Assembly: GCF_029761915.1 (NCBI RefSeq) | Contig: NZ_CP121695.1 | Span: 3,935,501-3,999,500, forward strand | DNA length: 64,000 nt | Source of the DNA: Bradyrhizobium sp. CB1650 | Lineage (GTDB): Bacteria > Pseudomonadota > Alphaproteobacteria > Rhizobiales > Xanthobacteraceae | Direction of reading: 5' to 3' | Part shown: in pieces, positions 1 through 8,156 of the stretch | How the letters are laid out: each line of letters opens with the position of its first letter | How positions within the stretch are numbered: the first letter of the stretch is position 1 | Program-made: the position numbers and the translations under genes | The notes under the pieces: generated by a model | The model's database searches: none | Seen by the model: the letters and a program-made list of their open reading frames with translations, nothing else | Told to the model about the DNA's origin: nothing

Positions 1-1353
1 TTCCTTCAGCGCGACGCGGGTGAGGCCGCCAGGCACGATGGTGGTGTGCTTGCTGCCCGTCAGCACAAACGGGCGCAGATCCACGTGGCGAGGCGCAAGG
101 CCGCTTGCGGTGCAGGTCGGACAGGTCGAGAGCGCCAGCGTCGGCTGGGCGATGAAGCCTTCCGGCTCGCGCTTGAGCTTCTCGCGGAAGGCCTCGATCG
201 TCGCCTTCGTCGCCGCCGGCCCGATCAGCATGCCGTAGCCGCCGGAGCCGTGCACCTCCTTCACCACGAGCTCGCCCAGATTGTCCAGCACATAGGCGAG
301 ATCCTTCGGCTCGCGGCAGCGCCAGGTCGGCACGTTCTTCAGGATCGGCTCCTCGCCGAGATAGAATTTCACGATATCCGGCATGTAGGAGTAGATCGCC
401 TTGTCGTCGGCGATCCCGGTGCCGACGGCGTTGGCGAGCGTGATGTTGCCGGCCGCGTAGGCCGACATCAGCCCGGGCACGCCGAGCACGGAGTCGGGGC
501 GGAAGGTGAGGGGATCGAGGAAGTCGTCGTCGACGCGGCGATAGATCACGTCGACACGCTTCAGCCCCTCGGTCGTGCGCATGAACACTTCGTTGTTCTT
601 GACGACGAGGTCGCGGCCTTCGACGAGCTCGATGCCGAGCTTGTCGGCCAGGAACGAGTGCTCGTAATAGGCCGAATTGTAGACGCCGGGGGTGAGCAGC
701 GCCACGGTCGGCTCGCTTGATGCGCTGTGCGGCGCAACCGAGCGAAGCGCGGCGAGCAGCTCGTCCGGATAGCGCTCGACCGGCGCCACCCTGTGGCGGG
801 CGAACAGGTCCGGAAACAGCCGCATCATGATCTCGCGGTTTTCCAGCATGTAGGACACGCCCGAGGGCGTGCGTGCATTGTCCTCCAGCACGATGAAGTC
901 CTCGGCGTCGACCCGGACGATGTCGATGCCGGCGATGTGCACGTAAACGTCGTGCGGCACCTGCTGGCCGTTCATCTCGGGACGGAAGACCGGGTTCTGG
1001 AAGATCAGATCGTCGGGCACGATGCCGGCCCGCAGGATGTCGCGGCCGTGATAGATGTCGCGCAAGAACATGTTGAGCGCGCGAACGCGCTGCTTCAGGC
1101 CCCGCTCCAGGAGGGCCCATTCTCTGCCGGACATGATCCGCGGGATCACGTCGAACGGGATCAGGCGCTCGGTGGACTCGGCGTCGCCATAGACTGCGAA
1201 GGTGATGCCGATGCGGCGGAACAGGAGCTCGGCCTCCTGCCGGCGATATTCGAGTGCCTCGGGAGGCGTCTCCTCGAGCCAGCGGGCCAGCTCCTGATAG
1301 GCGGGGCGAAGCTCCCCGCCGGGAATTTTCATTTCATCAAACGCGACTGCCAT
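1..1353 (-). CDS. Circularly permuted type 2 ATP-grasp protein, 3' end cut by the window edge
   Basis: The first 451 codons of a protein matching the circularly permuted type 2 ATP-grasp family (DUF404/DUF407). The stop lies before base 1; members are usually about 470 residues, so only a short tail is missing. The family is predicted to form amide or peptide bonds with ATP, but the substrate is unknown. Visible motifs are TPSGVSYMLENR near residue 162, YNSAYYEHSFLA near 224 and KEVHGSGGYGM near 364 (glycine-rich nucleotide-binding stretch). ATG 1353 is the first start in frame; the ribosome site is weak (GGGAT). In other rhizobia an alpha-E (DUF403) and a transglutaminase gene often follow; those would lie outside this window (inference). 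Long open frames on the opposite strand here are its shadows. Confidence 0.85.
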   Translation of the reverse strand, partial: MAVAFDEMKIPGGELRPAYQELARWLEETPPEALEYRRQEAELLFRRIGITFAVYGDAESTERLIPFDVIPRIMSGREWALLERGLKQRVRALNMFLRDIYHGRDILRAGIVPDDLIFQNPVFRPEMNGQQVPHDVYVHIAGIDIVRVDAEDFIVLEDNARTPSGVSYMLENREIMMRLFPDLFARHRVAPVERYPDELLAALRSVAPHSASSEPTVALLTPGVYNSAYYEHSFLADKLGIELVEGRDLVVKNNEVFMRTTEGLKRVDVIYRRVDDDFLDPLTFRPDSVLGVPGLMSAYAAGNITLANAVGTGIADDKAIYSYMPDIVKFYLGEEPILKNVPTWRCREPKDLAYVLDNLGELVVKEVHGSGGYGMLIGPAATKATIEAFREKLKREPEGFIAQPTLALSTCPTCTASGLAPRHVDLRPFVLTGSKHTTIVPGGLTRVALKE

Positions 1354-1635
1354 AGATCCCGACTATTCTCCCCAGGCGTTGCGCCATTGGACAGGTCGCG
1401 TAGGCCTTGGTGAAGACCGCAACGTCCTGTGGCCATGCTCGAGAGAGTGCATGACTTCCCGGGGTGGTAGCAAGGGCCGGGCCAGCGCGATAAGCACGGA
1501 CTGAAGGCATTTGCGGGGGACAGTCAGGTGCTTGCCTGAAAAAATGGCTGAGGACTGCTTATTTCGGCAGCAAAACCGCGTGACTTCAACGCGTTACCTC
1601 GGCAAAGTCGGCGCGACAGGTGAGGGACTTAAGTT

Positions 1636-2373
1636 ATGAGCGAGATCGTCACGGCGGGCATTCTGGTCATCGGGGATGAAATCCTGTCCGGCCGCACCAA
1701 GGACAAGAATATCGGCTTCATCGCCGAATACCTGACCAATATCGGCATCGACCTGAAGGAGGTCCGGGTCGTCGCCGATGACGAGGACGACATCATCGCC
1801 GCATTGAACGCGCTGCGGCAACGCTACACCTACGTCTTTACTACCGGCGGCATCGGGCCGACCCATGACGACATCACCGCCGACAGCGTGGCCAAGGCGT
1901 TCGGCGTCGGCATCGATCACCATCCGGAGGTCGTCGCCCGTTTCCGCGAGCGCTGGAGCGGGCAGGACCTGAACGAGGCCCGGCTGCGCATGGCCCGCAT
2001 CCCCGACGGCGCCGAGCTGATCCAGAGCGCGACCATCCTCGCCCCCGGCTTCAAGATCGGCAATGTCATCGTGATGGCGGGGGTGCCGTCGATCATGCAG
2101 GCGATGATGGACATCGTCTCGCCCAAGCTGAAATCGGGCGTGCGCATGCTCTCCGACTCGGTCCGCGCCAATGCGCGGGAAGGCGACATCGGCAGCCCGC
2201 TGCGGGCGATTGCCACGGCCCATCCCGACACCATCATCGGCAGCTATCCGTTCATGGACGAAGAGCAGCAGCCGAACACCAATCTGGTGGTGCGCTCGCG
2301 CGATCCGGACAAGCTTGCGGCGGCGATGGCCGCGGTGAAGGAAATGCTGGCGGGATTGAACATCACTCGCTAA
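1636..2373 (+). CDS. CinA-like molybdopterin-binding domain protein, stand-alone N-terminal form
   Basis: A 245-residue protein matching the N-terminal half of CinA (COG1058, MoaB/MogA-like fold). The signature TTGGIGPTHDD lies near residue 74. The C-terminal nicotinamide-nucleotide deamidase (PncC) half of full CinA (about 415 residues) is absent, so this is the stand-alone version frequent in Alphaproteobacteria. In full-length CinA this domain has been linked to ADP-ribose or NMN pyrophosphate hydrolysis; the reaction of the short form is not settled. ATG 1636 has GAGGGA about ten bases upstream. It is followed directly by a strong rho-independent terminator, so it appears monocistronic or the end of a short transcript. 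Confidence 0.85.
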   Translation: MSEIVTAGILVIGDEILSGRTKDKNIGFIAEYLTNIGIDLKEVRVVADDEDDIIAALNALRQRYTYVFTTGGIGPTHDDITADSVAKAFGVGIDHHPEVVARFRERWSGQDLNEARLRMARIPDGAELIQSATILAPGFKIGNVIVMAGVPSIMQAMMDIVSPKLKSGVRMLSDSVRANAREGDIGSPLRAIATAHPDTIIGSYPFMDEEQQPNTNLVVRSRDPDKLAAAMAAVKEMLAGLNITR

Positions 2374-2407
2374 AGCGCCTGGCTTGCCACGCGCTTTAGC
2401 TTTTTTA
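2369..2407 (+). terminator. Rho-independent terminator after the CinA-like gene
   Basis: Perfect 10-base inverted repeat, GCTAAAGCGC (2369-2378) and GCGCTTTAGC (2391-2400), followed by TTTTTTATTT. The first arm overlaps the stop codon of the CinA-like gene. The hairpin is also the left part of a composite repeat found again at 36975-37080. Confidence 0.85.
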
Positions 2408-2412
2408 TTTGA

Positions 2413-2477
2413 GCATGATCTTATCGGAAGACCGCTACGTGCTTTGCGCCAACGCGGCCTCCGGGTCCGGATCATGC
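2413..2477. repeat. MITE-like interspersed repeat, copy 1
   Basis: A 65-base element bounded by the inverted ends GCATGATC and GATCATGC. The interior resembles copy 2 at 37015-37080 (shared blocks include AACGCGGCC and GGGTCCGGATCATGC). In both copies a hairpin with a T run lies immediately upstream, so the repeated unit is probably about 105 bases. Such elements are common between genes in Bradyrhizobium genomes. It lies between the CinA-like gene and gpt and encodes nothing. Confidence 0.75.
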
Positions 2478-2519
2478 GTTGGCACGGGGCCGCCGGACGA
2501 CGATTGGCAGGAGACGACA

Positions 2520-3035
2520 ATGGCTGGTGAAGCACCGGAACTGAATGCGCAGAAGGCCTTCCCGGTCTCATGGGATCAGTTCCATCGCGATTGCCGGGCG
2601 CTGACCTGGCGGCTCAACGAGGTTGGTCCATTCCACGCGGTGATCGCGATCACCCGCGGCGGCCTGGTGCCGGCCGCGATCGTCGCGCGCGAGCTCGGGG
2701 TGCGCGTCATCGATACGGTCTGCATCGCGAGCTACGACCATACCAAGCAGGGCGACCTGCAGGTCCTCAAGGGCATCTCCGATGCGGCGATGAAGCTCGG
2801 CGGCGGTACCGGCAAGGGTCTTCTGATCGTCGATGACCTCGTCGACACCGGCAAGACCGGCAGGCTGGTGCGCGAAATGCTGCCCGATGCGCATTTCGCC
2901 ACTGTCTACGCCAAGCCCAAGGGCCGTCCGCTGGTCGATACCTTCATCACGGAAGTCTCGCAGGACACCTGGATCTTCTTCCCGTGGGACACCGCGCTCT
3001 CCTACCACCCGCCGCTCCGCGACGGCGCGGCGTAG
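2520..3035 (+). CDS. gpt: Xanthine/guanine phosphoribosyltransferase
   Basis: A 171-residue type I phosphoribosyltransferase that joins xanthine or guanine to PRPP in purine salvage, in the cytoplasm. The PRPP-binding loop [13 protein letters not shown] lies near residue 100, with the PPi-loop region AITRGGL near residue 43. Length agrees with enterobacterial Gpt (about 152) plus a rhizobial N-terminal extension. ATG 2520 is chosen because AGGAGA lies eight bases upstream; earlier in-frame starts would translate the interspersed repeat. The hypothetical Cys-rich gene follows after 50 bases. Confidence 0.9.
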   Translation: MAGEAPELNAQKAFPVSWDQFHRDCRALTWRLNEVGPFHAVIAITRGGLVPAAIVARELGVRVIDTVCIASYDHTKQGDLQVLKGISDAAMKLGGGTGKGLLIVDDLVDTGKTGRLVREMLPDAHFATVYAKPKGRPLVDTFITEVSQDTWIFFPWDTALSYHPPLRDGAA

Positions 3036-3085
3036 TTTTTCTTCGCCTCTCCCCGCACGCGGGGAGAAGGAGAAGAGCAGCGCCC

Positions 3086-3730
3086 ATGCCCCTGCAAAAC
3101 CGCGTCACCCCAACCGGCGAGATCTTCGCCACACCTCACCGCGGTATGTTCACCGGCAACCGCGGCATCATCCACGATCCTGCGACGAAGACGCTGTTGA
3201 AGAAGCGCTGGTCGACGCCGGCCTGGCTGACCTGCACGTGTGAATTCCGCGGCCGTCGCCGCGAAGTGATGGCGACGCAAAGCTGGACCGAGCTGTTCTT
3301 CCTCGACGAGGCCACCGCGCTCGCCGCCGGACACCGTCCCTGTTTCTATTGCCGCCGCGACGATGCCAATCGGTTCCGAGCCGCATGGGAGAAAGGCAAT
3401 CGCGTGCACAATGTGCGCATGCACGACATCGACGCGGTGTTGCACCACGAGCGGCTCGATCACGGCAAGAAGCGGCTGCACGCGCTGCTGATGCCGCTCG
3501 ATCAGCTTCCCGACGGCGCGATGGTGCAGCAGGGCGAGGAGAGCCTTCTGGTGACGCAGGGCAGGGCGCTGTTGTGGTCACCGGCGGGTTATGCTGCCAG
3601 CATGGGCGAACTCACTCAACCGATGTTGCTGACTCCGCCTTCGACGATGCGTGCGTTGAATGCTGGTTATGAAGTGACGCTGCATCCCAGCGCTCGGTCC
3701 ATTCCCTCCCCCCTTGCGGGGGAGGGCTAG
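3086..3730 (+). CDS. Conserved hypothetical protein with CxC and CxxC motifs
   Basis: A 214-residue soluble protein with no function I can name, although the family is recognisable as conserved in Alphaproteobacteria. Seen: LTCTCEFRGRRREVMA near residue 47 and HRPCFYCRRDDA near 86, which together could bind a metal. There is no signal peptide or membrane segment. ATG 3086 follows GGAGAAGG by about ten bases; earlier starts would overlap gpt. The last residues (IPSPLAGEG) are encoded by the start of the palindromic repeat at 3704-3803, so the natural stop has probably been replaced by repeat insertion. Confidence 0.7.
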   Translation: MPLQNRVTPTGEIFATPHRGMFTGNRGIIHDPATKTLLKKRWSTPAWLTCTCEFRGRRREVMATQSWTELFFLDEATALAAGHRPCFYCRRDDANRFRAAWEKGNRVHNVRMHDIDAVLHHERLDHGKKRLHALLMPLDQLPDGAMVQQGEESLLVTQGRALLWSPAGYAASMGELTQPMLLTPPSTMRALNAGYEVTLHPSARSIPSPLAGEG

Positions 3731-3803
3731 GGAGGGGGGTAGCCCCAAGCGAGAGCGGAGTTCGCGGCTACCCCCCTCTCCAGCTCTCCCCCCAAGGGGG
3801 GAG
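3704..3803. repeat. Palindromic intergenic repeat (CCCTCCCCC type)
   Basis: About 100 bases with nested inverted arms: CCCTCCCCCC...GGGGGAGGG at the left, GGGGGGTAGCC against GGCTACCCCCC across the middle, and CTCCCCCCAAGGGGGGAG at the right. A shorter relative lies between gpt and the next gene (3049-3066). It may fold and stop transcription between the convergent genes on either side (inference). Confidence 0.7.
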
Positions 3804-3832
3804 CGGGCGCAGTGTGCACGTGGCGATACCTA

Positions 3833-4069
3833 TTACTTTAGCGGCCGCCCCTGTTCGTCCACCGTCATCCGCGCGTCGCGCAGCGCCCATTCACGGATGA
3901 CCTGCCGACAGCGGGTCAGCTCGACCTCGCTCGCGCTGCCTGCGTCCTTCGACGCGCGTTCGACCATTGCCTTGCAGTTGGCGAGCACGGCGCGATCTTC
4001 CGCGCACACGGGCAAGGCGGTCGCCACGAGCGCCGCGATCGCGAGTGTCGGACGGATCACAGTCATCAT
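3833..4069 (-). CDS. Small secreted hypothetical protein
   Basis: A 78-residue protein with a clear signal peptide (about 23 residues, ending LPVCA before EDRAV) and a short mature part of about 55 residues with two cysteines (LANCKAMVE and LTRCRQVI), which could form a disulfide in the periplasm. The start ATG 4069 overlaps the TGA of the upstream MetE-like gene in an ATGA arrangement, so the two are probably translationally coupled; a second ATG is at 4066. I do not recognise the family. Confidence 0.65.
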   Translation of the reverse strand: MMTVIRPTLAIAALVATALPVCAEDRAVLANCKAMVERASKDAGSASEVELTRCRQVIREWALRDARMTVDEQGRPLK

Positions 4070-5088
4070 CCCAGTGTGTCGCGCGCCAGTGCGGCACCGG
4101 CGCCAAGCGCGATCACCTTGGCTTCCGCGATCTCCCGCCGCATCGGCGCCATGCCGCAATTGGTGGTCGCGATGATGTTGCTCTTCGGCACGAATTTCGA
4201 TACCGCGTCGATCACCTGCACGACGTCCTCGGCCGTCTCGATCGTGTCGCTCGCGACATCGATCACACCGGCCTGCACGATCTTGTTCTTGAGCAGCGCG
4301 AGCAGGTCGAGCGGCACCTTCGAGTTGCGGCACTCGATCGCGACCTGCTGGATCGAGCTCGCGTCGATCGCCGGAAATATCTGCTCATACTGCCGCCATT
4401 GGCTGCCGAGCGTCTCCTTCCAGTCGGTGTTGGCCTTGATGCCATAGCCGTAGCAGATATGCACGGCCGTGGCGCAGGTCAGTCCCTCCGCGGCGCGCTC
4501 GAGCGCCTTGATGCCCCAGTCGTTGACTTCGTCCATGTAGACGTTGAAGGCGGGCTCGTCGAACTGCACGAGATCGACGCCATCGGCCTGCAGCGCCTTG
4601 GCTTCCTCGTTCAGAAGCTCGGCGAAGGCAAAGGCCATCTTGACGCGGTCGCCATAGTAGCGGTCGGCGATGGTGTCGATGATGGTCATCGGGCCGGGCA
4701 GGGTGAACTTCAGCTTCTTCTTGGTATGCGCGCGCGCAACGCGCGCTTCGTCGGCGTGGACGCGACCCTTGAGCTGGAGCGGCGCGACCACCTGCGGCAC
4801 CATCGCCTTGTAGCGGTCTTTGCGGATGCCCATCTCGACCTTGTGGGCGAAATCGATGCCGTCGATCTTCTCGAGGAAACCGTGCACGAAATGCTGCCGC
4901 GCCTGCTCGCCCTCGGTGACGATGTCGATGCCGGCGTCCTCCTGAACTTTCACGGCAAGCATCGTCGCGTCGCGCTTGGCGCGTGCAAGCTCGTCGCCTT
5001 TCGACTTCCAGGGCGCCCAGAGCATGTTGGGCTCGGCGAGCCATTCCGGCTTCGGCAAGGAGCCGGCGATCGTGGTAGGAAACAGCAT
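4066..5088 (-). CDS. Cobalamin-independent methionine synthase-like methyltransferase (MetE C-terminal type)
   Basis: A 340-residue protein matching the catalytic C-terminal barrel of MetE (UROD/MetE-like, COG0620), without the N-terminal half of the roughly 750-residue enzyme. The zinc ligands are present: His and Cys in HICYGYG, Glu in AIECRNS and Cys in ATTNCGMAP. Opening motif TTIAGSLPKPEW is typical. It should transfer a methyl group to a thiol; whether the acceptor is homocysteine and the donor methyl-folate or another compound is not evident. ATG 5088 follows GGGAGGG; the frame upstream is not family-like. It shares an ATGA overlap with the small secreted gene downstream. Confidence 0.85.
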   Translation of the reverse strand: MLFPTTIAGSLPKPEWLAEPNMLWAPWKSKGDELARAKRDATMLAVKVQEDAGIDIVTEGEQARQHFVHGFLEKIDGIDFAHKVEMGIRKDRYKAMVPQVVAPLQLKGRVHADEARVARAHTKKKLKFTLPGPMTIIDTIADRYYGDRVKMAFAFAELLNEEAKALQADGVDLVQFDEPAFNVYMDEVNDWGIKALERAAEGLTCATAVHICYGYGIKANTDWKETLGSQWRQYEQIFPAIDASSIQQVAIECRNSKVPLDLLALLKNKIVQAGVIDVASDTIETAEDVVQVIDAVSKFVPKSNIIATTNCGMAPMRREIAEAKVIALGAGAALARDTLG

Positions 5089-5248
5089 GGCGGCCCTCCC
5101 GGCGGGTTGTGTTGCGCCCCTTCCTGCCATGTCTTAACGTCGAGGTACAGAACAACAAAAGTCGCTGAAACCGGCGGTATCGACAGGGAAGGCGATGATT
5201 GATCTCGACTATGCGCCGACCCCGATGGCTGGAGCCAGCCCTCACATC

Positions 5249-5362
5249 GTCATTGCGAGCCAACGGGTCCGCGCAAAGCGCGGCCCGATGACAGGCTCCG
5301 CGAAGCAATCCAGACCGTCTCCGCGGAACGATTCTGGATTGCTTCGCTGCGCTCGCAATGAC
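5249..5362. repeat. Palindromic intergenic repeat (GTCATTGCGAGC type)
   Basis: Ends GTCATTGCGAGC and GCTCGCAATGAC are inverted copies; inside, GCGAAGCAATCCAGA faces TCTGGATTGCTTCGC with small differences. This is one of the common interspersed palindromes of Bradyrhizobium. It occupies the gap between the divergent MetE-like and HCCA-isomerase genes. Confidence 0.75.
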
Positions 5363-5415
5363 GGGTCATGTGGATAGTGCAACGGGCAAAGCAGACAACG
5401 CAACAAGGAAACGCC

Positions 5416-6024
5416 ATGATCGAATTCTTCTTCGACTGTTCCAGCCCCTGGACCTATCTCGCCTTCCATAACATCCGGCCGCTGGCGAAAGAGCTCGGTG
5501 CCGAGATCGCCTGGCGTCCGATCCTGGTCGGTGGCATCTTCAACACGGTCAACCCGAGCGTTTACGCGCAACGCGAGAAGCCGGTGCCGCTGAAGGCGCG
5601 GTACATGCTGAAGGACCTCGGCGACTGGGCGCGCTCGGCGGGGCTCGCGATCAAGATGCCGCCGACCGTATTTCCCGTGAACAGCGTCAAGGCCATGCGC
5701 GGCTGCATCTGGCTCGGCAGAGACGTGGTGCCGTTCGCGACCGCGGTGTTCGAGACCTATTGGGCCGAGGACAAGGACATTTCGCAGGACGCGGTGCTCG
5801 CCGAGATCTGCAAGAAGGTCGGCATAGACGAGCAGAAGTTCTTTGCCGGCATTTCCGAGCAGGGCACCAAGGACCAGCTCAAGGCCAATACGGAAGAGGT
5901 GGTGGCCCGCGGTGGCTTCGGCTCGCCCACGATCTTCGTCGGGAAGACTGACATGTACTTTGGCAACGACCGCCTGCCGCTGATCCGCGAGGCGCTGCTG
6001 CGCCGCAAGGCGAGCGCGGCCTGA
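5416..6024 (+). CDS. 2-hydroxychromene-2-carboxylate isomerase family protein (DsbA fold)
   Basis: A 202-residue member of the DsbA-like thioredoxin-fold family that includes 2-hydroxychromene-2-carboxylate isomerase and kappa-class glutathione transferases. The N-terminal strand and loop FFFDCSSPWTYLAF hold the Ser that positions glutathione in this family, and GGFGSPTIFV near residue 170 is the cis-proline region. Activity is usually glutathione-dependent isomerisation in aromatic catabolism; the true substrate here is unknown. ATG 5416 follows AAGGAA. Its TGA overlaps the ATG of the quinone oxidoreductase by one base, so both are cotranscribed. Confidence 0.85.
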   Translation: MIEFFFDCSSPWTYLAFHNIRPLAKELGAEIAWRPILVGGIFNTVNPSVYAQREKPVPLKARYMLKDLGDWARSAGLAIKMPPTVFPVNSVKAMRGCIWLGRDVVPFATAVFETYWAEDKDISQDAVLAEICKKVGIDEQKFFAGISEQGTKDQLKANTEEVVARGGFGSPTIFVGKTDMYFGNDRLPLIREALLRRKASAA

Positions 6025-7001
6025 TGGTGCGGGCTGTCGTCTGTCGCCAGCTCGGCGCACCCGAGACGTTGCGGCTGGAGGAATTTCCCTCCCGTTCGCT
6101 GAAACCGGGCGAGGTGCGTGTCGCAATCCGCGCTGCCGGGCTGAATTTTCCCGATGTGCTGATGGCCGCGGGCGAATATCAGCTCAAGCCCGAGCTGCCC
6201 TTCACGCCGGGGATGGAAGCCGCGGGCGACGCGACCGAGCTTGGGGCGGAGGTGAGCGGCATCGCGGTCGGCGACAAGATCATCGTCAAGATGCGTCACG
6301 GCGCCTTCACGGATGAAGCGGTGGTGATGCCGGCGCAGCTCACCCCAATGCCCTCGACCTTCGACTATGCGGAAGCGGCGACCTATCTCGCCGGCCACGG
6401 CACCGCATATCATGCGCTGATCGATCGCGGCAGGGTCGAGCCGGGCGAGGTGCTGCTGGTGCATGGGGCGGGCGGTGGCGTGGGCCTTGCTGCTGTCGAG
6501 ATCGGCAAGCTTTTGGGTGCGACCGTGATCGCCACGGCCTCGAGCGACGAAAAGCTCGCTATCGCGAGGTCGCGAGGCGCCGATCATCTCATCCGCTACG
6601 ACCGCGAGCCGTTCCGCGATGCCGTCAAGCGCATCACCGAGGGCCGCGGCGCGGACGTCGTGTTCGATCCCGTCGGCGGCGAGGTTTTCGAGAACAGCTT
6701 GCGCTGCATTGCCTGGGGCGCGCGCGTGCTCGTCATCGGCTTCACCGGCGGCATCGGCTCGGCGAAGACCAATTTGCTGCTGATCAAGGGCGCGAGCGTC
6801 CTCGGCGTGCGGGCCGGGGAAGCCGTCCGCAAAAATCCTGCGCTGGGCGAGGTGCGGCTGAAGGCACTGCTGAAATGGGCGGAGGAGGGCAAGCTCCGGC
6901 CCAACGTCTCGCACCGCCTGCCACTGGAGGACTACGCGAAGGCGATGCGACTCCTGATCGATCGCAAGGCGATCGGGCGCGTGGCGCTGGTGATGGATTG
7001 A
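6024..7001 (+). CDS. NADPH:quinone oxidoreductase family protein (MDR superfamily)
   Basis: A 325-residue medium-chain dehydrogenase/reductase of the quinone reductase branch (COG0604). The GroES-like part covers about residues 1-125, followed by a Rossmann domain with VHGAGGGVGLAAVE near 147. The structural-zinc cysteine cluster of alcohol dehydrogenases is missing, as expected for zinc-free quinone reductases. It probably reduces a quinone or an enone with NADPH. Start and upstream stop overlap (TGATG), so it is translated with the HCCA-isomerase-like gene; the pair could act on an aromatic or unsaturated substrate (inference). Confidence 0.88.
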   Translation: MVRAVVCRQLGAPETLRLEEFPSRSLKPGEVRVAIRAAGLNFPDVLMAAGEYQLKPELPFTPGMEAAGDATELGAEVSGIAVGDKIIVKMRHGAFTDEAVVMPAQLTPMPSTFDYAEAATYLAGHGTAYHALIDRGRVEPGEVLLVHGAGGGVGLAAVEIGKLLGATVIATASSDEKLAIARSRGADHLIRYDREPFRDAVKRITEGRGADVVFDPVGGEVFENSLRCIAWGARVLVIGFTGGIGSAKTNLLLIKGASVLGVRAGEAVRKNPALGEVRLKALLKWAEEGKLRPNVSHRLPLEDYAKAMRLLIDRKAIGRVALVMD

Positions 7002-7008
7002 CGGTGCC

Positions 7009-7125
7009 GTAGGGTGGGTTAGCCGCAGGCGTAACCCACCACTTCTCTCAACGTGCGGAAAGTGAAGAGGTGGGTTACGCCGAGCGGACTGCGCTTCGCG
7101 CAGCCGCGGGGCTAACCCACCCTAC
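7009..7125. repeat. Palindromic intergenic repeat (GTAGGGTGGGTTAGC type)
   Basis: Outer arms GTAGGGTGGGTTAGCC (7009-7024) and GGCTAACCCACCCTAC (7110-7125) are perfect inverted copies, and an inner pair of GGTGGGTTACG-type arms is also present. It sits between the convergent quinone reductase and crotonase genes and could act as a two-way terminator. Confidence 0.8.
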
Positions 7126-7131
7126 GATCCC

Positions 7132-8022
7132 TCATTTGTATTCCCGCTCCGTCCACCACGGGAAATAATCCGGCATGTCGGTCGAGACCTTGTTCTTGAA
7201 CTGCGCCGGGCGTTTCTCCAGGAACGACATCACGCCTTCCTTGACGTCGTCGGAGCGGCCGCGGGCATAGATGCCGCGGCTGTCGACCTTGTGCGCTTCC
7301 ATCGGATCGTCCGCGCCCATCATGCGCCACATCATCTGGCGGATCAGCGCCACCGAGACCGGCGCGGTCTTGGCCGCGATTTCCTTGGCGAGAGCACGCG
7401 CGGTCGGCAAAAGGTCGTCCGGCGGCACGACCTTGCTGACGAGACGTCCGGCGAGCGCCTCCTGCGCCGGGAAGACGCGGCCCGAATAGCACCATTCCAG
7501 CGCCTGCGAGATGCCGACGATCCGCGGCAGAAACCAGCTCGAGGCGGCCTCCGGCACGATGCCGCGCTGGGAGAACACGAAGCCGAACCGCGCGGCCTCG
7601 GACGCAATGCGGATGTCCATCGCGAGCTGCATGGTGACGCCGATGCCGACCGCCGGGCCGTTGACCGCGGCGATCACCGGCTTCAGGCACTTGAAGATGC
7701 GCAGCGTCACCTGGCCGCCGCCGTCGCGCACCTGCGGATCGCTGTAGTCGACCCTGCCGTCGGAAAACCGCTTCACCGGCCCGCGCCGTGCATCGCGATC
7801 GAAGGTATCAGCGCCGGAGGACAGATCGGCACCTGCGCAGAAGCCGCGGCCGGCGCCGGTGATGATGATGGCGCGAACGTTGTCGTCCTTGTCGGCGGCG
7901 TCGAACGCGTCGATCAGCTCGGCTTGCATCTGCGCGTTGAAGGCGTTGAGCTTGTCGGGCCGGTTCAGCGCGATGGTGAGAATCTGCTCGGCGACCTCGT
8001 ATTTGATCGTCTCATACGCCAT
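7132..8022 (-). CDS. Enoyl-CoA hydratase/isomerase (crotonase) family protein
   Basis: A 296-residue crotonase-fold protein acting on acyl-CoA thioesters. The oxyanion-hole segment GRGFCAGADLS lies near residue 62 and AVNGPAVGIGVT near 112. At the first catalytic glutamate position (GGGCELA in hydratases) the sequence is VTMQLAM; the second glutamate is present in IVPEAASSWFLP. One Glu suggests isomerase, hydrolase or PaaG-like chemistry rather than classic hydration. ATG 8022 follows GAGAGGAAA. It is last in the minus-strand peptide-uptake block, separated from the amidase by a palindromic repeat, so its link to that block is uncertain. Confidence 0.82.
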   Translation of the reverse strand: MAYETIKYEVAEQILTIALNRPDKLNAFNAQMQAELIDAFDAADKDDNVRAIIITGAGRGFCAGADLSSGADTFDRDARRGPVKRFSDGRVDYSDPQVRDGGGQVTLRIFKCLKPVIAAVNGPAVGIGVTMQLAMDIRIASEAARFGFVFSQRGIVPEAASSWFLPRIVGISQALEWCYSGRVFPAQEALAGRLVSKVVPPDDLLPTARALAKEIAAKTAPVSVALIRQMMWRMMGADDPMEAHKVDSRGIYARGRSDDVKEGVMSFLEKRPAQFKNKVSTDMPDYFPWWTEREYK

Positions 8023-8059
8023 GGGGTGTTTCCTCTCTTGGTATTCTTGAATCAATTCT

Positions 8060-8136
8060 GTCATTGCCGGGCTTGACCCGGCAATCCATCTTTTTTGAGA
8101 AGGATGGATGCGCGGGTCGAGCCCGCGCATGATGAC
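8060..8136. repeat. Palindromic repeat (translated-repeat MRGLDPRIH family), copy 1
   Basis: Two hairpins side by side: TTGCCGGG/CCCGGCAA and GCGCGGG/CCCGCGC, joined by inverted ATCCATC and GATGGAT. One frame reads MRGLDPRIH, the familiar peptide of this alphaproteobacterial repeat. A relative lies at 53528-53611. It fills the gap between amidase and crotonase genes. Confidence 0.75.
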
Positions 8137-8156
8137 TTGTGCTCAGACGCTAAATG

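Noticed and set aside
46..1413. Two long open frames on the plus strand at the left edge
   Set aside because: They are antisense shadows of the minus-strand ATP-grasp gene, whose translation shows family motifs; the plus-strand translations are Arg/Val/Asp-rich without domains.
5089..5415. SAM or cobalamin riboswitch upstream of the MetE-like gene
   Set aside because: The leader is short, has no conserved riboswitch blocks, and is mainly a dispersed palindromic repeat.
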